From: Spirochaetaceae bacterium
Lineage (GTDB): Bacteria; Spirochaetota; Spirochaetia; Sphaerochaetales; Sphaerochaetaceae
Assembly (NCBI GenBank): GCA_003454065.1
Contig: DMKZ01000039.1
Span: 1-59,981 of the forward strand
DNA: 59,981 bases
Direction of reading: 5' to 3'
A program made the position numbers and the translations under genes. How positions within the stretch are numbered: position 1 is the first letter of the stretch; each line of letters begins with the position of its first letter. Under the pieces are notes generated by a model. The model worked only from the letters and a program-made list of their open reading frames with translations, was not told the origin of the DNA and ran no database searches. Positions 35,626-44,838 of this stretch are shown here, in pieces.

Positions 35626-36951
35626 TTGGAGACTGTGGAAAGGTTGTTGTACAGACGTTTGGCATTGTGGAAGGAATCGAGCAATCGCAAACCGCTCATA
35701 TTGAACGGCGCGCGGCAGGTGGGCAAGACATGGCTTTTGAAGGAATTCGCTGAAAACGAATACGATAACTTCATATATGTGAATTGCGATGAAAATGAAG
35801 ATGCGAGACGAATTTTCGAGAAGGATTATGATGTATCGAGAATCATAAGGGACTTGTCGGCGATTGCGGAAGTCAAGGCTGTTCCTTCTAGGACGCTTAT
35901 AATGTTGGATGAGATACAGGAAATACCGAAAGCAATAAGCGCATTGAAATACTTTTGCGAAGACAAGAGGGAATACCATGTCGCAGCGGCCGGCTCTCTT
36001 TTGGGTTTGAAGGTTCATAGCGGTACGGGCTTTCCTGTCGGGAAGGTCGATATGCTGAATCTGCACCCCTTGTCGTTTATGGAATTTTTACGTGCCATGG
36101 GAAAAACGGAGATGTCTGATTTGATCAGCGCGCGCAGCTGGGAGGAAATGAATTCGCTAAGCGGTGTTCTAACGGATGCGTTGAGACAATACTATTTCGT
36201 CGGAGGAATGCCGGAAGCGGTCAAAGAGTATTCGCAATCCAACGATATTTTCAAGGTCAGGGAAATTCAAAAGAGCATTTTGAACGGATACGAGTTTGAT
36301 TTTTCCAAGCATATTCCATCCGATCTGCTCCCAAAGGTTCAAATGGTCTGGAATTCGATCCCTTCGCAACTCGCAAAGGAAAACAAGAAGTTCATCTATA
36401 GCGCAGTGAAAAAGGGCTCTAGGGCTAAGGATTTCGAGAATGCTATCAGATGGCTGGTCGATGCCGGATTGATTCATTTGGTATCGAGGATCAGGAAAAT
36501 CGAGAAGCCTTTGAAGTTTTTCGAGGATTTCGGTTGCTTTAAGATTTTTGTCAATGATTTGGGTCTTCTGGGTGTCATGAGCGGGGCAAATGTCAAGGAT
36601 CTGCTGGTTTCGGATGAAGCATTTAAAATGTACAAGGGTAGCCTTACCGAGCAATTTGTCTTTCAGCAGCATTTGAGCGCATCGCAAGATAAGCCTATTT
36701 TCTATTACTCCAACGAGGATTCGACTTCTGAAATCGATTTTGTCTTTCAGTTCGATGATATTTATTCTGCCGAGGTTAAGGCTGAAATCAATCTGCGCTC
36801 GAAAAGCCTTTCCGTTGCTCTAAAGTCAAACCCCGAACTCCAAGCCATTCGGTTTTCCATGGCAGGCTATAAGGAGCAGGACAGGTTAGTGAACGTGCCG
36901 TTGTATCTTGCGGAGGAATATATTCGGATGTTAGATGGGCGGGGCATGTAA
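35626..36951 (+). CDS. AAA ATPase with DUF4143 domain
   Basis: 441 residues, start TTG at 35626 by alignment with the family N-terminus (ERLLYRRLALWKESSNRKPL). Walker A NGARQVGKT at 27-35, Walker B LIMLDEIQEIP, AAGSLLGL, LHPLSFMEFL (AAA_14 signature), then the DUF4143 end with SEIDFVFQFDDIYSAEVKAE. GTG 35635 or TTG 35644 are possible alternative starts; none has a good ribosome binding site. Three phased repeats abut the start, which may regulate it. Role unknown. Confidence 0.82.
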   Translation: METVERLLYRRLALWKESSNRKPLILNGARQVGKTWLLKEFAENEYDNFIYVNCDENEDARRIFEKDYDVSRIIRDLSAIAEVKAVPSRTLIMLDEIQEIPKAISALKYFCEDKREYHVAAAGSLLGLKVHSGTGFPVGKVDMLNLHPLSFMEFLRAMGKTEMSDLISARSWEEMNSLSGVLTDALRQYYFVGGMPEAVKEYSQSNDIFKVREIQKSILNGYEFDFSKHIPSDLLPKVQMVWNSIPSQLAKENKKFIYSAVKKGSRAKDFENAIRWLVDAGLIHLVSRIRKIEKPLKFFEDFGCFKIFVNDLGLLGVMSGANVKDLLVSDEAFKMYKGSLTEQFVFQQHLSASQDKPIFYYSNEDSTSEIDFVFQFDDIYSAEVKAEINLRSKSLSVALKSNPELQAIRFSMAGYKEQDRLVNVPLYLAEEYIRMLDGRGM

Positions 36952-37055
36952 AATTTAAATTTGTAGATCAAGTCGCTTCTCGTCTGACAGGTCAAGAATC
37001 AAATTGAAAATATCATAAATGTTTTTGCTTATGTATTACAAAACGGAGATATGAC

Positions 37056-37832
37056 ATGGGATTATACGATTTTGATTACGCAATTCCGAATAATTTTAAT
37101 AATGCATTTGCGTTATTTCTTCAACAAAATGGTGATGAAGAGATGGCGAAGCATATAAGGGTTTGTAATGTAGATATTAATGACGTTGGGTATGCTGATT
37201 ATGCGGGTCTGCCTGGAAGTAATTGGGATAAGCATGCTATTGATGTAACTATTATGGGGTATGATGAAGATATTGTTTATATGAGGGGTCAGGAACAGAT
37301 AATAAAGGAGAAGATGCAGAAATTTATTAGGCCTGGAAAATCCGGTTTATTAATTAGAGATATTGATTTTGTTGTCAAAAACGATTGTTTAGAAATTGAT
37401 TTGCCTGATGATAATGCTGAAGAATCATTTAGCATTCTTTCGTCTGACATTCATGATGCTGTGAGGAAAAACGAACCTGCTCTAGTGCTTGATAGGCTTC
37501 ATACATATTCTGTTCGATATATTAAAAAATTGTGTCGAGCACATTCCATTTCTATTGCTGATGACTGTGGTATGAATCATCCTCTTCATAGTTTAGTTGG
37601 CATGCTTGGGAAATATTACAGCGAGAATGTTTTATTTCAATCTGAATTTATTAAAACGGCCTTAAAAATGAATATATCGGTTTTTGAGCGTTTCAATGCT
37701 ATACGGAATGACTGTAGTTATGCACATGATAATATAGTATTAAATAAAACAGAGGCAATTTATGTTATTTCTATTATAACTGCTACACTGAGACTTTTTC
37801 AGGACATTGAGAGAAATCTTGTTGTGGTATGA
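37056..37832 (+). CDS. Abortive-infection-like protein (Abi C-terminal domain)
   Basis: 258 residues; GGAG lies 7 nt before the ATG. The C-terminal half (about 145-255) shows LDRLHTYSVRYIKKLC, PLHSLVGMLGKYY and RNDCSYAHDNIVLNKTEA, which resembles the C-terminal domain of abortive-infection proteins (Abi_C type). The RNxxxxAHDN motif is reminiscent of HEPN-like nucleases. The N-terminal half is unrecognised. The gene is visibly more AT-rich than its neighbours and uses AT-ending codons, pointing to recent acquisition. A phage-defence role is inferred from the domain and location. Confidence 0.6.
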   Translation: MGLYDFDYAIPNNFNNAFALFLQQNGDEEMAKHIRVCNVDINDVGYADYAGLPGSNWDKHAIDVTIMGYDEDIVYMRGQEQIIKEKMQKFIRPGKSGLLIRDIDFVVKNDCLEIDLPDDNAEESFSILSSDIHDAVRKNEPALVLDRLHTYSVRYIKKLCRAHSISIADDCGMNHPLHSLVGMLGKYYSENVLFQSEFIKTALKMNISVFERFNAIRNDCSYAHDNIVLNKTEAIYVISIITATLRLFQDIERNLVVV

Positions 37833-37967
37833 TGGGTTGTCTCCTTTGTCGGTTTGTTTTGTATTAGGCTTTAGGTTGGGAACTTAAGTAGAAAGCTTCG
37901 CATATTAAGATGTTTGATGTTGTAAGAATAGCTAAATCTTGTTGTAAGCATATAGCACGAGTTTCCT

Positions 37968-39155
37968 TTATTTCGCCAGAAAATCCTTTGCGCTCAGCAG
38001 ATAGCCCGGGATTGCGACAACAGCGAAGAAGGCCAGGCTTATCAGAGTGAATGCCTTCAGGAAGGCTTTCCCGTTTCCTGGAAACTCCCGAACGTAGAGG
38101 CGGTAGTTTATCACGGAAGCGAGAGAGCCTATTATCGACACCAGCCCTGCGCTGTCGAGGCCATATATCAGCCGCGCCATGTTGTAGGAGAATGGATGGA
38201 GTATGATGGCTGCCGGAACATTCGATACTATCTGGCTCAATGCGATCGACCACCAATATTCGTTTCCGGCAACCGACTTGCCAAGAAACGAAGCCAGCGT
38301 TTTGTTTCCGGCTATCGAAGATGAGAAAACGAAAAAGCACAGGAACACCGCCAGAAGCGACCAGTCGACTTCCATCAGGTTCCTTTTATCGAGAATAAGC
38401 ACCGAGATGAGAATGAAAGCAAGGACATAAGGCCAATATGTCGTTCGGCTCGTAATGGAGGCGATTGCTATTGCCAAAAGGATGGCATAAGATGTCTTCT
38501 TCCATCTGAAGCGGTCGCTTTCGTATGTGATGCTTTCATGCGCAACTTCGGAGCTGTCGGCATGTTCTGCGCTTTCGCAAGGTTCTTTGGTTTTGCGGCG
38601 TAGCAAGACGAATATGAAGATTGCCAATAACGCTGCTGATATTGCGCATAACGGCGCCATTCCTTTTATGAATTCCAATGCGCTTATGTTGCTTTTCCCG
38701 AACAGGAAGAGATTCTGAGGGCTTCCGAACGGCGCTAGGAGCGAGCCGCGCACGGCCGCTATGTTCTCCATGGTTATCGTCGGCAGTATCAGGTTTTCTT
38801 TTCCAAGCGATCTGTATATCGATATCGTCAGCGGAACGAATATTATCAGCGATACGTCGTTTGTTACGAACATTGAGGAGAAGAATACCCCGAATACCAT
38901 GGCAAATGCTATGGCTGTGACGGATTTCAATCTGCAGCAAGCCGTGACAATCGGAGCGAAGATGTTTTCCTTTTTGAATCCTTGCAGGACGCTGAGCATC
39001 ATTGCGAGGTTAGCCAAAGTTCGCCAATCTATGCTTTTGAACAACTTGGCCGAAGGCGGAGTGATCAATAGGGAGCAGGCGGCCGCCATGACCGATAGCG
39101 ACAGCATCATGTTTTTCCTGATGAGGCTTGTGATTCTTTTCATCGTTGCATTCAT
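37968..39155 (-). CDS. SLC13/ArsB-like anion permease
   Basis: About 395 residues with ten or so membrane segments, in the ion transporter superfamily that includes ArsB, NhaD and citrate permeases. Family-typical repeats are FVTNDVSLIIFVPL in the first half with RGSLLAPFGSPQNLFLFG, and SNVPAAIILHPF in the second. Substrate is not predictable; dicarboxylate, citrate or arsenite are all found in the family. The start is uncertain because no ribosome binding site is seen before 39155 or 39143. It lies between an AT-rich accessory gene and repeat copy 4. Confidence 0.78.
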   Translation of the reverse strand: MNATMKRITSLIRKNMMLSLSVMAAACSLLITPPSAKLFKSIDWRTLANLAMMLSVLQGFKKENIFAPIVTACCRLKSVTAIAFAMVFGVFFSSMFVTNDVSLIIFVPLTISIYRSLGKENLILPTITMENIAAVRGSLLAPFGSPQNLFLFGKSNISALEFIKGMAPLCAISAALLAIFIFVLLRRKTKEPCESAEHADSSEVAHESITYESDRFRWKKTSYAILLAIAIASITSRTTYWPYVLAFILISVLILDKRNLMEVDWSLLAVFLCFFVFSSSIAGNKTLASFLGKSVAGNEYWWSIALSQIVSNVPAAIILHPFSYNMARLIYGLDSAGLVSIIGSLASVINYRLYVREFPGNGKAFLKAFTLISLAFFAVVAIPGYLLSAKDFLAK

Positions 39156-39210
39156 GTTTGTTGGAGACAGGTGTTTCAAAGGTTGTTTTCCGAAAACCTG
39201 CCGTCGTTTT

Positions 39211-39371
39211 GGCGCTTCTAAAAACCTGCCGTCCAGAGAGCGCCTGCGGATTTCGGAGGCGGAAAATTGCCGGAAATCAGCGGAATGCTATCGTATTGCA
39301 CTGATTTCCGGCGGTTTTCAGACCCGAAGGGCATCAGGCGAAATCGGACTCTGAGGTCTTTAGAAGTGCCC
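39211..39371 (+). repeat. Dispersed repeat, copy 4 (subfamily A)
   Basis: Full-length copy of 161 bp; the first G of the left end is missing (GGCGCTTCTAAAAACCT) and the right end has two substitutions. Internal stem pairs GCCGGAAATCAG with CTGATTTCCGGC. A short duplicated AAAACCTGCCGTC lies just outside the left end at 39193-39205. Confidence 0.85.
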
Positions 39372-39510
39372 TTATATTTGAATGATAGCATAAGCGACGC
39401 CGATGATTCAATTATTAACCATTTCAAATACCGGTAAAATGATTGATTTATTAACCGTTTTCAGAAGTTTTCAAGGAAAGCTTATTCTGCTTCAAAAGGA
39501 ACGACTTTTC

Positions 39511-39543
39511 AAAAAAAAGCTTCGCCATTTTGCATGGCGAAGC
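39511..39543 (-). terminator. Rho-independent terminator of clpB
   Basis: Read on the minus strand, GCTTCGCCAT pairs perfectly with ATGGCGAAGC (39543-39534 with 39528-39519), with a 5-nt loop, followed by eight T (39518-39511). It lies 54 bp beyond the clpB stop. Confidence 0.92.
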
Positions 39544-39596
39544 CCAGACTGCTATTGCCGGTATAGTTGTTGCGAAGGACGCAACTGACGGTGCTC

Positions 39597-41744
39597 TCAG
39601 CTCTGCTTGCTTATTGCCAGCTCGCCGTTCTCATTCAGCGATAGGGCGATTTTGTCGCCTTCTCTTACTTCGTTCGAGATGATTTTCACGGACAATGGGT
39701 TTTCAACAAGCTCTTGTATGACACGCTTGATCTCTCTGGCGCCGAATGAAGGGCTGTAGGCGGTTTTAGCTATCGTAGCGGAAACGCTGTCGTCGAATTC
39801 GAGCGAGATTTCCTTTTTGGCAAGTCTGTCCTTGAGCCGAGCCAACTGAAGCAGGGTGATTTTCTTGATGTCGTCTTGGCTGAGCGAGTTGAATTGTATC
39901 ACCGAGTCGATCCTGTTCAGGATTTCCGGCTTCATGAACTTGCGAACCCCATCCATGACGATTTTCTTGGTTTCTTCGGTGTTGCCTTTCTCCAAAATGA
40001 CATCGCTTCCGATGTTGCTCGTCATGATTATGATCGTGTTCTTGAAGTCCACGATTCTGCCTTGACTGTCTGTCAAACGCCCTTCATCGAAAAGCTGCAG
40101 GAAGATGTTGAATACGTCCGGGTGCGCTTTTTCTATTTCATCGAACAAGATGACGGAATAGGGACGTCTGCGAACCACTTCCGTGAGCTGACCGCCTTCT
40201 TCATAGCCGACATATCCTGGGGGCGCTCCGATAAGGCGAGATACCGAGAACTTCTCCATGTATTCGGACATGTCTATGACTGTCAACGCCTTCTTGTCGT
40301 TGAATAGGAATTCGGCGACATTCTTCGCAAGCTCCGTCTTTCCGACGCCTGTAGGTCCTAGGAACAGGAACACGCCGAGAGGCCTGTTTTCATCGTTGAT
40401 CCCGACCTTGTTCCTGAGGATAGCCGACGAAACGGCTTTTATCGCATCGTTTTGACCGATTACGTGCTGCGAGAGAATCTTGTCGATGTTCTTGAACTTC
40501 TCGCTTTCGGATGCGGAAAGTTTTTCGAGCGGGATTCCCGTCCATGATGAGATGACATTCTGTATGTCCTCTGCGCGTATTTCCTCTCTGAGAAGGTTCT
40601 TGTCCTCCTTCTCCAATTTTTCGGAAAGCGCCTTGAGCTTGGATTCTTCCGCCGGAAGTTCGGAATACATCATCTCCGCTGCCGCCTGATAGTTTCCTTC
40701 CTGACTTGCCTTTTCTATTTTGGACTTCATGTCCTCTATGTTGGCCTTGATTGTTCGGATTTGGGATATTTCCTCTTTCTCCTGCTGCCACTTGGTTTTA
40801 AGGTCGTTGATGATGTTCTCCCTTTCGGCAATTTCCTTTTCGATTGCGGCGACTTTCTTCTTGCCTTGTTCGTCGGTTTCGCTCAGAAGGGATTGCCTTT
40901 CGATCTTGAGTTTGAGAAGCTCGCGTTCTTTTATGTCGATTTCCTCCGGCTGGCTTTCGATCTCGATTTTCAGTCTGCTCGCCGCCTCGTCTATGAGGTC
41001 GATGGCCTTGTCGGGCAGGAACCTGTTCGTTATGTACCTGTCGGAAAGTGTGGCTGCTGCGATTATGGCTTCGTCGGAAATCCTGACTCCGTGATGGACT
41101 TCGTATTTCTCCTTTATGCCCCTTAGTATGGCGACGGTGTTCTCGACACTAGGCTCCGTGGTGTAAACAGTCTGGAACCGTCTTTCGAGCGCTTTGTCCT
41201 TTTCGATGTATTGCCTGTATTCATCAAGGGTCGTCGCACCTATTGTGTGAAGTTCGCCTCGAGATAGGGCAGGCTTTATGAGGTCTCCAGCTCCAGTGCT
41301 GCCTTGATTGGCTCCGGCGCCTACGATTGTGTGCAACTCGTCTATGAAGAGGATTTTCTGTCCGTTGGACTTGATGATCTCGTTTATGACGCCCTTGAGC
41401 CTTTCCTCGAATTCCCCTTGATATTTCGCGCCTGCCAGAAGCGAGCCGATGTCTAGGGAAAGGATTTCCTTCCCAATCAGGCTTTCAGGTACGTCGCGCT
41501 TTTCGATTCTTTCCGCTAAACCCTCTACTATGGCCGTTTTTCCGACGCCAGGCTCTCCTATGAGCACCGGATTGTTCTTGGTCCTCCTTGAAAGAACCTG
41601 CATGACTCTTCTTATTTCCTCGTCCCTTCCTATGACGGGGTCGAGTTTACCGTTCTTTGCAGCCTCCGACAAGTTTTTCGTAAATCTTTCCAGAGGAGAC
41701 TTGTTGGCTTCCGGGTCTTGTTGGTAATTGTTGTATCCGTTCAT
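39597..41744 (-). CDS. clpB: ClpB disaggregase lacking the N-terminal domain
   Basis: 715 residues. AAA domain 1 has Walker [10 protein letters not shown] at 63-71; the ClpB middle coiled-coil domain lies at about 275-400; AAA domain 2 has GPTGVGKTE and the C-terminal ClpB_D2-small region. The arginine and sensor residues appear complete. The double Clp N-domain (about 140 residues) is absent, replaced by a 15-residue Asn/Gln/Tyr stretch, [16 protein letters not shown]. The ATG 41744 has AGGAGG upstream, so this is the true start. N-domain-less ClpB also arises by internal initiation in E. coli. It works with DnaK, not present here. Confidence 0.93.
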   Translation of the reverse strand: MNGYNNYQQDPEANKSPLERFTKNLSEAAKNGKLDPVIGRDEEIRRVMQVLSRRTKNNPVLIGEPGVGKTAIVEGLAERIEKRDVPESLIGKEILSLDIGSLLAGAKYQGEFEERLKGVINEIIKSNGQKILFIDELHTIVGAGANQGSTGAGDLIKPALSRGELHTIGATTLDEYRQYIEKDKALERRFQTVYTTEPSVENTVAILRGIKEKYEVHHGVRISDEAIIAAATLSDRYITNRFLPDKAIDLIDEAASRLKIEIESQPEEIDIKERELLKLKIERQSLLSETDEQGKKKVAAIEKEIAERENIINDLKTKWQQEKEEISQIRTIKANIEDMKSKIEKASQEGNYQAAAEMMYSELPAEESKLKALSEKLEKEDKNLLREEIRAEDIQNVISSWTGIPLEKLSASESEKFKNIDKILSQHVIGQNDAIKAVSSAILRNKVGINDENRPLGVFLFLGPTGVGKTELAKNVAEFLFNDKKALTVIDMSEYMEKFSVSRLIGAPPGYVGYEEGGQLTEVVRRRPYSVILFDEIEKAHPDVFNIFLQLFDEGRLTDSQGRIVDFKNTIIIMTSNIGSDVILEKGNTEETKKIVMDGVRKFMKPEILNRIDSVIQFNSLSQDDIKKITLLQLARLKDRLAKKEISLEFDDSVSATIAKTAYSPSFGAREIKRVIQELVENPLSVKIISNEVREGDKIALSLNENGELAISKQS

Positions 41745-42072
41745 ATTCGTTCCTCCTGTTCTTGGTTTTTGAAATCGAAAAGAGGAAATAGAAAGTTCGA
41801 CCTCTTTGAAAGGTGGAAATGTTGATGTTGTTGGAAGTTGATCCCTAAAATGGGGGATGCTCGACGGCTCGAACCGCATATCATCAGCTACGAACGGCCT
41901 TCGGATTCGAGCAAGCATGCATTTCTAGAGGTTTTGCTTTCTAAAACCTGTTTTCAAATTGTATTATAATAAACTTTTTTTTAGTTGGCAAATTTATGCT
42001 CGGTCTTCGGGCGATAAACGCATCAATCGGTTCAAAGCATCAAGCCATACGCAAGTATTGTCTTGATTTGCT
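41745..42072. promoter_or_regulatory. clpB upstream region with candidate promoter
   Basis: 328 bp without a recognisable gene. On the minus strand TTGCCA (41991-41986) and TATAAT (41968-41963) are 17 bp apart, giving a sigma70-type promoter with a 5' leader of about 210 nt before clpB. No CIRCE element (TTAGCACTC-N9-GAGTGCTAA) is seen, so HrcA control is not evident. The long leader could hold a thermosensor, but no clear structure is visible. Confidence 0.5.
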
Positions 42073-42309
42073 TTGAACCTGCATATAATAATAAAAGGTC
42101 CTAGGCAAAGCGGCAAGACTACGCTTGCGAGAAAAGTCTGTGCTGATGCCTCCGATGATTTGGCTTATTACACCGGTGATGATTTATCCCACAGGGAGAT
42201 GCTCAGTGGCATGACCATAGCGAAATGGAGAGATTGCCTTGGCAAACCAAGCGCGTCCTATCTCATGTCGAAGTGGCTGGATTGTTCGGCGGCGCGGATT
42301 TGGGGGTAG
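42073..42309 (+). pseudogene. AAA ATPase N-terminal fragment
   Basis: 78 codons from a TTG: IKGPRQSGKTTLARKVC is a clear Walker A of the AAA_14/DUF4143 family, followed by about 55 residues including YYTGDDLSHREML, then a stop. The Walker B, helical and DUF4143 parts are absent. No ribosome binding site. A decayed copy. Confidence 0.65.
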
Positions 42310-42379
42310 GCTATGATCTAAACGCCGGAAGCATGCTGTTTGATTCCCGGATCAACAATATAAGCTCCGTACAGTACGC

Positions 42380-42619
42380 CGGTGACCCGTATATCTGACA
42401 CGATCGCCTTGGCCTCCGGCTCGCCCGTTCCACAGCCTCGGCGGATTTTCCCGAAACCGCCTCACACCGAAACGGCCACCGCGCTTTCTGGAAAATCTTA
42501 TGAAATAGACTATTCCAATGCCAGGATGCAGAGCATGGATTCGTTTTCATCAACTATTGCGTTCTGCTTGAAGATGAGATGCGGAATTTTTATCTAAGCT
42601 TGCTCAACAGCAACCATTG
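42380..42619 (+). pseudogene. Decayed coding remnant of unknown family
   Basis: Two frames fit together with a one-base shift at about 42545: KSYEIDYSNARMQSMDSF continues as FINYCVLLEDEMRNFYLSLL and stops at 42617-42619. The join reads like one protein C-terminus. The preceding 100 bases are open but unrecognised. The family is unknown; it may be the tail of the ATPase fragment upstream or of another gene. The gap 42310-42380 shows nothing. Confidence 0.4.
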
Positions 42620-42729
42620 AATGTCACTCCTAAAAGCCTCAGATTCTGATTCGCCAGTTATCTAAATCCCCGTTTCCAGGCGGTATTCTTGAATAAAATC
42701 CGATAAGCACCCCTCGGAAACGGCGCTTT

Positions 42730-42758
42730 TTGAATTAATTGCCCGTATCGATTATACT
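42730..42758 (+). promoter_or_regulatory. Candidate promoter 8 bp before the ATPase start
   Basis: TTGAAT (42730-42735) and TATACT (42753-42758) are spaced 17 bp. The ATG at 42766 is only 8 bp beyond the -10 hexamer, so transcription would begin at or next to the start codon, giving a leaderless or nearly leaderless mRNA. Confidence 0.45.
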
Positions 42759-42765
42759 TTGATGC

Positions 42766-44004
42766 ATGAAGGAGAGGATTTATTTCAGGGAGAAGTATCT
42801 GGCTCGCTTGAGGCCTTTTTATGATAGCGACGTCGTTAAGGTCATAACCGGAATCAGACGGTGCGGAAAATCGTTCATCCTCAAAAGCGTGATCGAGGAG
42901 CTGAAAGGCAAGGTTTCGTCCGAGCGAATAATACACCTCCCGCTTGATGCAAGAGGCTTCAACAAGTTGGAAACGCCTGAGGATTTGGAAAATGCGATAT
43001 CCGCGCTTATCGAATCGGATGAACGGCATTACATTTTCATCGACGAGGTTCAGAATATCGCTGGATTCGAGAAAACCGTCCTTGCGTTTCAGGAAGAAGG
43101 GCATTCCATATTCTTAAGCGGATCGAATTCCTATTTGCTGAGCGATGACATTTCGACGAAACTCACAGGTAGGTATTTGAACTTCGAGATTCTCACCCTT
43201 GATTTCCGAGAATATGTTGAGATGAAGAGGTTTTTCGGCAAGAAAACTGGGGATTTGCAGGATGAATTCGAAAAATACATGTTGAACGGCGGCTTTCCGA
43301 AGTCATTGGAGTTCGACGGGGATGAAGCCGTCAGAACTTATGTCAAGGGAATAATCGGCGAGATTTTCCACAAGGATGTGAGCGTCAGGCACAGGGTTTC
43401 CGGCATGGCCCTATACGAAAGGATCCAATCGTTTGTAATAGGCAATTACTCCAGCGCATTTTCCCTGTCGTCGCTTTATGATAACCTTGTGAAAGAAGGA
43501 ATTGGAACCAAAATCGAAACCGTCAGGAAATATATCAGGTTTCTTGAAAAAGCCAAGATAATATACGAGTGCAACCGATTCGATTTGAAGAGCAAGAGGG
43601 CGCTGAAGAGGGAGCAGAAGTATTATCTGGCGGACTTGTCGATTTCTTTCTCAATGAGCGTCGATAACAGGTTGAATCTGGGGAAATCTTTGGAAAACCT
43701 CGTCTTTATGTATTTTCTTGGTAAAAATTACGAGGTCAGCATAGGCAAAATAGGAGATCTGGAGTGCGATTTCATAATCCGCAAGACCGATGGGGATTAC
43801 GCCTATGTTCAAGTCGCTTATTCGCTTCAGGCCGGAGACGAGAGATCAACTGAAGAATTGCAGGAGCGCGAATACAGGCCTTTCAGGCTTATTAGGGATT
43901 CGTATCCGTGCTACATCATAACGCTTGACAGGTTTGCGGAGAGAAGAGACGGTGTCCGTCATATAAACGCCATAGACCTGCTCTTCGGAAAATCGGAGCT
44001 GTAG
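42766..44004 (+). CDS. AAA ATPase with DUF4143 domain
   Basis: 412 residues. N-terminal YFREKYLARLRPF, Walker A TGIRRCGKS at 28-36, Walker B YIFIDEVQN, FLSGSNSYLLS and the family motif LTGRYLNFEILTLDFREY, then a winged-helix-like segment and the C-terminal domain SIGKIGDLECDFIIRK...AYVQVAYSL, nuclease-like. Same subfamily as the remnant at 188-525. No ribosome binding site precedes the ATG; a promoter ends 8 bp upstream, so a leaderless start is likely. Function unknown. Confidence 0.85.
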   Translation: MKERIYFREKYLARLRPFYDSDVVKVITGIRRCGKSFILKSVIEELKGKVSSERIIHLPLDARGFNKLETPEDLENAISALIESDERHYIFIDEVQNIAGFEKTVLAFQEEGHSIFLSGSNSYLLSDDISTKLTGRYLNFEILTLDFREYVEMKRFFGKKTGDLQDEFEKYMLNGGFPKSLEFDGDEAVRTYVKGIIGEIFHKDVSVRHRVSGMALYERIQSFVIGNYSSAFSLSSLYDNLVKEGIGTKIETVRKYIRFLEKAKIIYECNRFDLKSKRALKREQKYYLADLSISFSMSVDNRLNLGKSLENLVFMYFLGKNYEVSIGKIGDLECDFIIRKTDGDYAYVQVAYSLQAGDERSTEELQEREYRPFRLIRDSYPCYIITLDRFAERRDGVRHINAIDLLFGKSEL

Positions 44005-44068
44005 CGGCGCTATCGTCCGGAAGAGTTCGTCTTGTGAGCGTCAGAACATTTAGGAAAAAATTTGCTGA

Positions 44069-44179
44069 AAATCTATCTCAACGATACACAACGCCCTGGA
44101 CAAGTTCGTGAGCAACACGGACCATAATTGCCAAAGAGCAATCGTCTTTTCAAACGACGACAATGTCGTTTGCGTATGA
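44069..44179 (+). pseudogene. Possible C-terminal fragment of a DUF4143 ATPase
   Basis: A 36-codon open stretch ending at a stop (44177-44179) reads STIHNALDKFVSNTDH and AIVFSNDDNVVCV, resembling the last segment of AAA_14/DUF4143 proteins. There is no start or ribosome binding site. Weak, short match. The rest of 44005-44330 is AT-rich and shows nothing else. Confidence 0.35.
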
Positions 44180-44330
44180 GGAAAGAAGCCCTGATAACTC
44201 TATCTATCCAAAAGTGGCGATTTTATAAAAAAGTATCTATGAAAAAATGGCGAAATTGATATTTTAAGCATATAAGCCTATATTTTTAAATGGTTAATGG
44301 ATATAATGTTCGATGGGGCGCATTCGGATA

Positions 44331-44838
44331 ATGAAAAGGAAAATTTACGATAAGCTGCTATCATGGAAGGGTTCTGCGTTTAGGAAGCCGCTTCTCCTGC
44401 AAGGCGCCAGGCAGACTGGCAAGGCTTATATTCTCAATATGTTCGGCAAGCGCCTTGCTCCTATATGATGACATCGTCTCTGAAGACGATTGCATTTCAA
44501 ACGGAGTGTCTCAGGATTTCAAAGGCGGACTTGTGGAGAATTACGTATTCTGCCAGTTCAAATCGAACGGATTGCGTCCGTATTATTGGAAAAGCGGGAA
44601 TATGGCCGAAGTCGATTTCATAGTGCGCTTGGGAAGGGACATAGTTCCCATCGAAGTGAAATCAGGGGATAATGTTCGATCGAAAAGCCTGAACTCATAC
44701 GTTTCCAAATACAAGCCTGCGTACGCCATTCGCTTATCACAGAGGAATTTTGGGTTCGACGGGATTGTGAAATCGGTTCCATTGTATGCTGCTTTTTGCA
44801 TTGGCAGCGAGGAAATCGCCATGGGCGGGGAGGCGTGA
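44331..44838 (+). pseudogene. AAA ATPase (DUF4143), internally deleted remnant
   Basis: From ATG 44331, 45 codons give the family N-terminus and Walker A (FRKPLLLQGARQTGKAYIL), stopping at 44466. A second frame from about 44455 gives only the last 125 residues: LVENYVFCQFKSNGLRPYYW and AEVDFIVRLGRDIVPIEVK, with the nuclease-like end intact. About 250 middle residues are missing. Same end-plus-end pattern as 188-525. The end overlaps the next start (TGATG at 44838). Confidence 0.78.

Noticed and set aside
41745..42072. CIRCE or heat-shock operator before clpB
   Set aside because: No inverted repeat resembling TTAGCACTC-N9-GAGTGCTAA was found; only a vegetative-type promoter is visible.
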